From positions 380,365,908 to 380,429,907 of the forward strand of contig JASDDO010000018.1 of assembly GCA_030015575.1 (NCBI GenBank): DNA of 64,000 nt, read 5' to 3'. This document shows positions 57,881-64,000 of this stretch, piece after piece; within the stretch, counting starts at the first letter, position 1, and every line of letters starts with the position of its first letter. The DNA comes from Agapanthus africanus. Taxonomy: Eukaryota > Streptophyta > Magnoliopsida > Asparagales > Amaryllidaceae. The notes beneath the pieces were generated by a model that ran no database searches, had not been told where the DNA came from, and was given only the letters and a program-made list of their open reading frames with translations. A program made the position numbers and the translations under genes.

Positions 57881-58480
57881 TTTGATTTTGATGATTGAGG
57901 ATTTACGATCTTTGCACAGTGTTGCACTTGATATCGTTTTCGTGCTTTAGTTTCACATGTTTGTGATTTTACGGTTTTAAATAGTTGAGTTGGTTTTGTG
58001 CGTATGCATGCGCGCGATTTCGTTCCTGCACTCTGTATAGTTTATATATGCTTGCAGTGCAGTGATACGCCTTTTGTGCACTTAGATGCATTGGACTTTG
58101 ATTTCGATGGTGATGTTCGATATTTGTTTTGTGCACCTGATTTGATTTTGCGCATGTTCGGCACTTGATATTGGATTTCATGATTTCGTGCACGATGGAT
58201 GCACCTGATTTGGATTTTCGCGCATGTTGGGCGCATATTTTGAAGTGTGATTTTGGTGCACACCAGGTGCACTAAATCGAGATTTTTCGTGCATGTTAGA
58301 TGCACCTGATTTTGCTGTCAGGCATACATGTTGCCTACGACAGATGTTTCGTGCACACCCGATGCACTTAGATGTTGTTTCTGTGCATATGTATGGCACA
58401 TATTTGGATTTTGATTTCCGTGCGCACCAGACGCACGTAGTATTCATACGCGTATTTTGGGATTGATTTTTTTTTTCTTA
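57881..58480 (+). repeat. TGCAC/GTGCA palindrome series in C
   Basis: More than ten GTGCA or TGCAC motifs, often as GTGCAnnnnnTGCAC pairs (for example around 58180-58205, 58255-58270, 58290-58305, 58350-58368), separated by 'TGATTTTGATTT' spacers. Long antisense frames here (58042-58447) are repeat artefacts. Confidence 0.65.
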
Positions 58481-59098
58481 TAGAGCAGTACGTTTTTATG
58501 ATATTGCTATGTGTTTTCGTACTGAGCAGGACTAGTCAGAGGACAGTACCTGAATATATTTTGCATGCATTGATAGTTATTGAAGGGATTTCCAAAAAGC
58601 GAGCTATAGCCTCAGTATTTACCTACGTGTCTGATATGACACGAAATGTTTAAAACAAGGAGACCCCTCTAAATTGTTTCCAAAACGGCGGAACGTACAT
58701 TTCAAACAAAGGTATATATGTATATAGTTATTTTCTTATGATAGACGTCAGCCACTGTGCAGTGTTATACGCGTGCACAGCGACTTAAAGAGATTTGGCA
58801 TGCATTTCCTTCAGATACTTACATATATAGATTCGATATTTACATGTATAGTTTCGAGTTATATCATATTGGTTTTGCTTTGGATTTGGCATTGATGTCT
58901 TCCCCATGACTCCGATGATTGGGGGATGCTTGACGGAGTTTTGATTTGAGTTATATGCTCATTTTTCATGCGCATGCGCTGCGCTACGATTTGTTTTATG
59001 TATTTACAATTTCGCAGCCCCGACGACTTGATGGTTTTGGTTTAGATGTTTTAATATTTGGGGGGGAGTTTTAATTTAAATTCGGGGACCGAATTTTT
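58481..59098 (+). other. end of C interior
   Basis: Non-coding; parallels 50080-50575 of B, including a CTCCGATGATTG...GCTTGACGGAG inverted pair near 58910 and a 'TTCGGGGACCGAATT' palindrome at about 59079. Confidence 0.6.
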
Positions 59099-59113
59099 TT
59101 AAGGGGGGAAGAT
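59099..59113 (+). other. polypurine tract of element C
   Basis: TTAAGGGGGGAAGAT abuts the LTR start TGTATCG. Confidence 0.9.
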
Positions 59114-62100
59114 TGTATCGTTTTGAAAATCGTTTCGGTGAAATTTCGGAAAATCGGTAAAATAAGGGTGTTTTCTGTAAAAAGTCAAAATGCAAATATC
59201 TTTATTATAAAATTAAATATACAAATTCTAGCTTTTTAATTACTAGTATTTGGTGTTTATTGAGCCACTGGTGAAATTTCAAATTTTCTGAAAAAAATAT
59301 TATTTTAATATTATTTTAAGCCGGTAAGAAAATACATTAAATTAGCGATAAATACAAATTTAAATGGGCTAATTTTAATCTTTAAAATCATGTTAATTAA
59401 AATATAGTTGTAATATAAATTTTTAGTATTTTATTTCAAGTTTTAAGGGGTTTTTATTATGGAAAACAAAAATATAATTAATTTGAACTAAAACTTGCAA
59501 GTTTGAGCTTGTGGGGGGTCTTTTTGCATAGAAATTCTTTGTAAAATTTCCCACACTCCTCCCCACCTCATCATGGCCGGCCCCACACCTAAAAACAGCC
59601 CATTTTTCCTCCCCTCAAATTTTCTTCAACTCATGTGAAGAAATGCTTTGAGGAATGGTATAATATATATTAATTTGACTAAGTATATGGTTGTCTTTGA
59701 CCTTGTGTGAACTTTCCCCAAATCCCAAACCTCTCTCCCACTCCCACTGGCCGAGCCTCTTCAAGTGCAGCCCCAATTTTTCCCCCTCTCATTTCCTCAT
59801 CAAAAACATTACAATTTGCATCAAAAATCCACCAAAAATCCCACAAAATCAAAATCAAAGCCCTACCCATTTTTCCTTAGCCCTTATAGCATGGATCTTG
59901 GTGCAAAGATCTCAATTTGGAGGTCAAGTTCCATATTTGATTTCATGGTTTGTGAAGGTATAACTCTAACCCTTTTTCTTAATTTGATGTTAAATACTTT
60001 AAATCAACTTAATTAGGTGTTTTATTTAGGTTTTAAATTGCAAGTTTAAATTCAAGAGAAGGGTTAAATTAAAGTTATGGTTGTGATAATTTGTTCATGG
60101 TAGTGTGATGTATTTTAGCATCTTAAATATATGCAAAACCTAATCTTGTAGCTAATTTGCAAATGGTTATATTTAATTTGCCCAAATTGTGATAATCATG
60201 CTAAATTGCTAACTAGGTTTTAGAAATTTTATTAAAATGTGGGATTAAAATCTAGTTAGGATTTTTAGCACATCATTAAGGTTTCCATGAGTGGTTTAAC
60301 CATTTAAAATATGCAAAACCAAGTTTAATTGTAAAATTATGAATTTTACATTAAAAAGTGTTAAAATTGATATTTTTGCAAACTAGGATTTTGGAAATTA
60401 TGCAAATTTATGTGATTAAATTATGGAAATGGTTTTATTGACTTATTTAAGTTATTTAATAAGTATTATGGCCACTATAATTGTTTAAACATCGAGTTTT
60501 GTACTAAAACGGGTAATTTTGCTTGCTAGTTTTTCGGAAAAACGGCTTTTAGAGTGAATTTGGGGTTTTTGTGAGTTTTAACCTATTTTATATAAAAATT
60601 AGTGTTCGTGAATGTGCAAATGAGTGTGATTGGATTTTTATCGATGGTTTGACGTTTGTACATCGACATCGAGGGTTGGTTTGACTATTCTTGCATGCGT
60701 AGGCGATAGGTTTGGACCTATGCGTGATAGGCGTGCCGATTTGATTTTCGTATGCTGTTTCGATTTCGAATTTAGTTTTAATGCGATACGGTGCGTTATG
60801 ATATGTAGGTACCCCATGCGGACTTCGAGACGACAAGCAAGCGCGTGGCGACGTCGGCACCGGCGAGCGAGGACCAGGTGAGTAGATTTATATCTACGGG
60901 GAGAAGTCGGGTGGATGGCGTATAGCACCCCCGCAGTCCGTGGTGGTGTATACGGATGCGTATACACACCAACAATTGTTATATGTTATTTGTGATTAAT
61001 AATGATGTTAGGATGGATATTGGTGTGTTGGATTACCTTGTTGTTGCGAACCCTAGGGTAGTGTTACACACACACATACACACATACATACTTGCATACA
61101 TTCCTATTGATATGTGCTCATGGGATTCTTTATAGTTATGTGTTCACATGGGTATGGGACTATGTGTTCACATACGGATTGAGGATGATACTTGGGATTG
61201 AGCTGAGTCGATGAGATTTGATTTGGGGCCGTGAGATCGGTGATATAGCAGGGTTCGTATCTTAGATACGACATGACGTTGTAGCGGGTCCTTGACGTAG
61301 TGTTTCACACACGTCCATGCATACGTAGGCGGTATCAGTATGGTACTAGACGTAGATCAGTACCCCGATCATGATATTTGATAAAGAGGATACCAAGTGA
61401 ATAGTATGATGAATGTGATTTTGACCCGTACCCAGATTGGGATGCCGTACGACGGATTTACGTACGAGCTATATTTTGATGATTGATCCGCACTCTTGAC
61501 TTGGGATGTCTGATTATAGATATGGTATCGGATATGATATTATTGAGGCGGGATCACCGACTATACATATACAGGGAGGTATATGTATCGACTCAGATGG
61601 TAGGCGGTTTCCTTACCTGTAGTTCAGCTTGTTAGTTCAGCCGTATAGTTTAGTGTAGTTATTAGATTAGATTAGACTCCTACCTATTTCAAAAACTAAC
61701 GAATCGTGGGTATTTTAAAAGACAGCCCAAGGGATCCTACGGATATTTCAAAAGACTTATCTTTTCATAAAAACACCGTAGCTCCTATTTTCAAAACCCC
61801 ATGATTTGTGTTATTTCAAAAGGCACCATTTGTAGAACTTATATTAGATTAATGCAGATTAGTTATAGTTGCGTCTAGTATTCAGCTCCCGCTTATTATT
61901 GTGGTTCGCTTCGCATCGCATACTTATGTTATAAATTCTTATTGAAATGTTGATATCTTATTGTTAGGACACCAGCACCATTACCGATGATGCGTATGTA
62001 CCACGTACACTTACTTGCCGGCTCACACACATCTTCATCGGTAATTACCATGTCACGTACACTTTAGAGAATATAATTGCTTGACTTAGATTGTTAGCTG

Positions 62101-63596
62101 GTAGTTTTGACATGATATTAGTGTACTTCCCTTATATACCATATTAGACATTGTAGTTATTACCTACCACTTCATGCATACTGTTATTCAGTTGTTCATG
62201 CCTAGTTCATTATCATTGACATATGCACTTGTGATGATTTCTTGAGATTTATGATATTTCTGGATTTCGGGGAAAGCCGCAAAATTTACAACTTATGATC
62301 TTTTAAAATTTAAAATGTTGCGGTTTTCTAGTGATGTAAAGTGTCGTCCACCATGAGTTTGCTGTGGTTTTGGAAATCCGTGTCGAGGAGTGGAGGAACC
62401 GTCACGGATACATGGTGGGCCCGGTATGGTACCCCGGGGCAAGAGGAATATGGTGTTGACGTTGAGCCTGGCTGGGGAGCACTACCTACCGGTGATATTA
62501 CCCGACGCGTCGGATATCCGGAGGATACCGTCGTGGTCTTGAGATGGATTGTAGGGGCCGGTCTGGACTGACGGCGCCCTAGATATTGAGATTGTGACAT
62601 TGATATTTCGAGACAGTGAGATTTATGTTTTGTGTCGATGCTAGACACTGTTGATGCTGATTTCATTTATGATACCTCAGTTTAAAAATACGAAGGAAAT
62701 CTCACTAATTTATGAAAACAGTTTTTTTTCATTTACATGTATTCTGTTTCATGCATTCATACCTCATTCATATGATATGTTGCTACCTGAGGCACTGACA
62801 CGGGCACATGAGATTTCACTCGGTCAGATATTACCCTAGCCATTGTTATAGGCTGCTTGTTATGTATAGTTTGAGGATATATTATGATCGTATGACCTAG
62901 GATTGCGTCATACATGCGATTTCTATTCGTAGATGTTTTTCTATTCACGAGTTGGCAACTCACCCCCGTTGTGCCCCAGTTTCTTGCAGGTTTTGCCGTA
63001 CAGGTTTAATTACGGCCTAGCAGGCTCAGTTTCATTCGGGTGACTTGCTAGTAGGTGGGTTTTTCTTGTATCGTACCCATCATATTACCTTGTATAATAT
63101 TATTCCGTTGTATCTAGTAAATTCCATCAACCAAACATGTATTTTTTGAGATAGAGACCAGTGTTGTTTATTCTTTCGACCTTAGAGTCGCTCGTTATAT
63201 TTCTGGTGGTTTTGAGTTTCCTTTTGAGTTTTGATCCTCGCCGTTGGCGTTGTATATTATATTGCTTGTGTGGTTGTGACCGTCGATTGACGAAGAGCTA
63301 GCTCCCGCTTGGGGATGCCTTTTTATTGATTTCGTATACTATTCATGTTGTATCCCGTTTGGGAGCCAGTATTTACAAAGGAGACTCTGCCGAAATTTTT
63401 AGAAAATACTTGATGTTTTTAAAAACCGCATAATTCGGCTCATGCTATTAAAACTTCTTGTTTTAAATTGGTTTTCCTTCACTCTACTACTTTTCTTGGT
63501 TTGGATTTCTGGGTTTTCGGCTTACTTAGAATACGTACGCCTTGAGACGTTCGTAGTTTAAGTGCCGGTCATGTTCCGTACTTTCGGGTCGTGACA
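59114..63596 (+). repeat. 3' LTR of element C
   Basis: Same length as the 5' LTR. Ends TCGTGACA followed by ATTAA. Confidence 0.94.
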
Positions 63597-64000
63597 ATTA
63601 ATATGTTAATTGAATGCAAAAGTTAATCTAGTTACTAGTTTCAAATTGTTAGATAGAAATTATGCTAATTATGCTAGTTTTTGCAAACTAGATTTTTGGA
63701 AATTGACTAAATAATTGAGATTAAAATCCAATTAGGGTTTTTATGACATTATTAACATTTTAAATTGTAGTTTAACACTTTAGTTCATGCAAAATCTAGC
63801 TTAGTTGTTGAATTGTGAATTTTGCTTTAAAAAGTATTAAAAATGATAATTTTGCAAACTAGAATTTTCAATTTAATACAAATTGATGAGGTTAATTTAT
63901 GGTGATGGTTTGTATGACTTAGTTATGATATTTAGTGACTATTAAGGCCATTAGTTGGGTTAAAACATCAAGTTTCAAATTAAAACGAAAATTTGGTGCT
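63597..64000 (+). repeat. 3' LTR of element B, resumed after C
   Basis: After the second ATTAA the sequence continues TATGTTAATTGAATGC, matching 34797 onward. Runs off the window. Confidence 0.93.

Larger units (their letters stand above)
51651..63596 (+). mobile_element. LARD-like non-autonomous element C, complete
   Basis: 11,946 bp: LTRs 51651-56133 and 59114-63596, both exactly 4483 bp, interior of 2980 bp, perfect PBS at 56138, PPT before 59114, TSD ATTAA (51646-51650 and 63597-63601). About 30 LTR differences by eye, so very young. No protein-coding domain beyond a faint Gag-like trace. Structure fits large retrotransposon derivatives, which depend on gypsy proteins in trans. Confidence 0.94.
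33759..64000 (+). mobile_element. LARD-like non-autonomous element B with two nested insertions
   Basis: 5' LTR 33759-38360 (4602 bp), PBS at 38365, internal domain 38361-39418 plus 49777-50588, PPT at 50576-50588, 3' LTR from 50589 interrupted at 51650 and resumed at 63602, running off the window. Very long LTRs with a short non-coding interior (about 1.9 kb after removing copia F) match the LARD type. It inserted into D reverse transcriptase; a TSD ACCAC is predicted from 33754-33758. Confidence 0.88.

Noticed and set aside
58042-58447. Cys-rich minus-strand frames
   Set aside because: Product of the TGCAC/GTGCA repeats, not a zinc-binding protein; frames break and change between B and C.

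Overview
The window is repeat-rich intergenic DNA from a large-genome plant, most likely an angiosperm; the species cannot be named from sequence alone. I see no intact host gene. Almost every base belongs to LTR retrotransposons, many nested in one another: two Angela/BARE-like Ty1/copia elements, a Tat-lineage Ty3/gypsy element with a plant-type second RNase H, a Tekay/Del-like chromovirus, a Cassandra TRIM carrying 5S rRNA sequence, and two non-autonomous elements with about 4.5-kb LTRs (LARD-like).

Layout. 1-8118: copia element A on the minus strand (3' LTR, pol wreck, long leader, PBS, part of the 5' LTR), joined at about 8119 to an inverted, plus-strand copia LTR fragment (to about 8997). 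About 9000-33758: Tat element D on the minus strand. Reading the plus strand it shows a hairpin-rich non-coding zone, an antisense (+) ORF of the plant mobile domain (PMD) family with its own TATA-like box, more repeat arrays, then minus-strand integrase, archaeal-type RNase H, RNase H and the end of reverse transcriptase. Two elements sit inside D: chromovirus E (11423-22076, TSD CTTAT) and Cassandra (32058-32926, TSD GCATG). D's reverse transcriptase is cut at 33758 by element B, which continues to the right edge. B (5' LTR 33759-38360) carries copia element F in its internal domain (39424-49771, TSD TTTTG) and a related LARD, C, in its 3' LTR (51651-63596, TSD ATTAA).

Relative order of insertion: D first; E, Cassandra and B later, inside D; F and C last, inside B. 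C is youngest by its nearly identical LTRs, and both are exactly 4483 bp long. All coding regions carry stops or frameshifts, so nothing here looks autonomous. C still has complete LTRs, PBS and PPT and could be mobilised in trans.

The most unusual signals are: (1) D's non-coding DNA is built from chains of short perfect hairpins whose stems differ but whose loops follow a common pattern, with compensatory stem changes; (2) chromovirus E carries three 68-76-bp GT-AG segments that behave like spliceosomal introns in gag, at the gag/protease join and in integrase; (3) both copia leaders have a conserved-loop, variable-stem triple hairpin; (4) D carries an antisense PMD gene with apparent introns, preceded by a G-box repeat array and TATA box.
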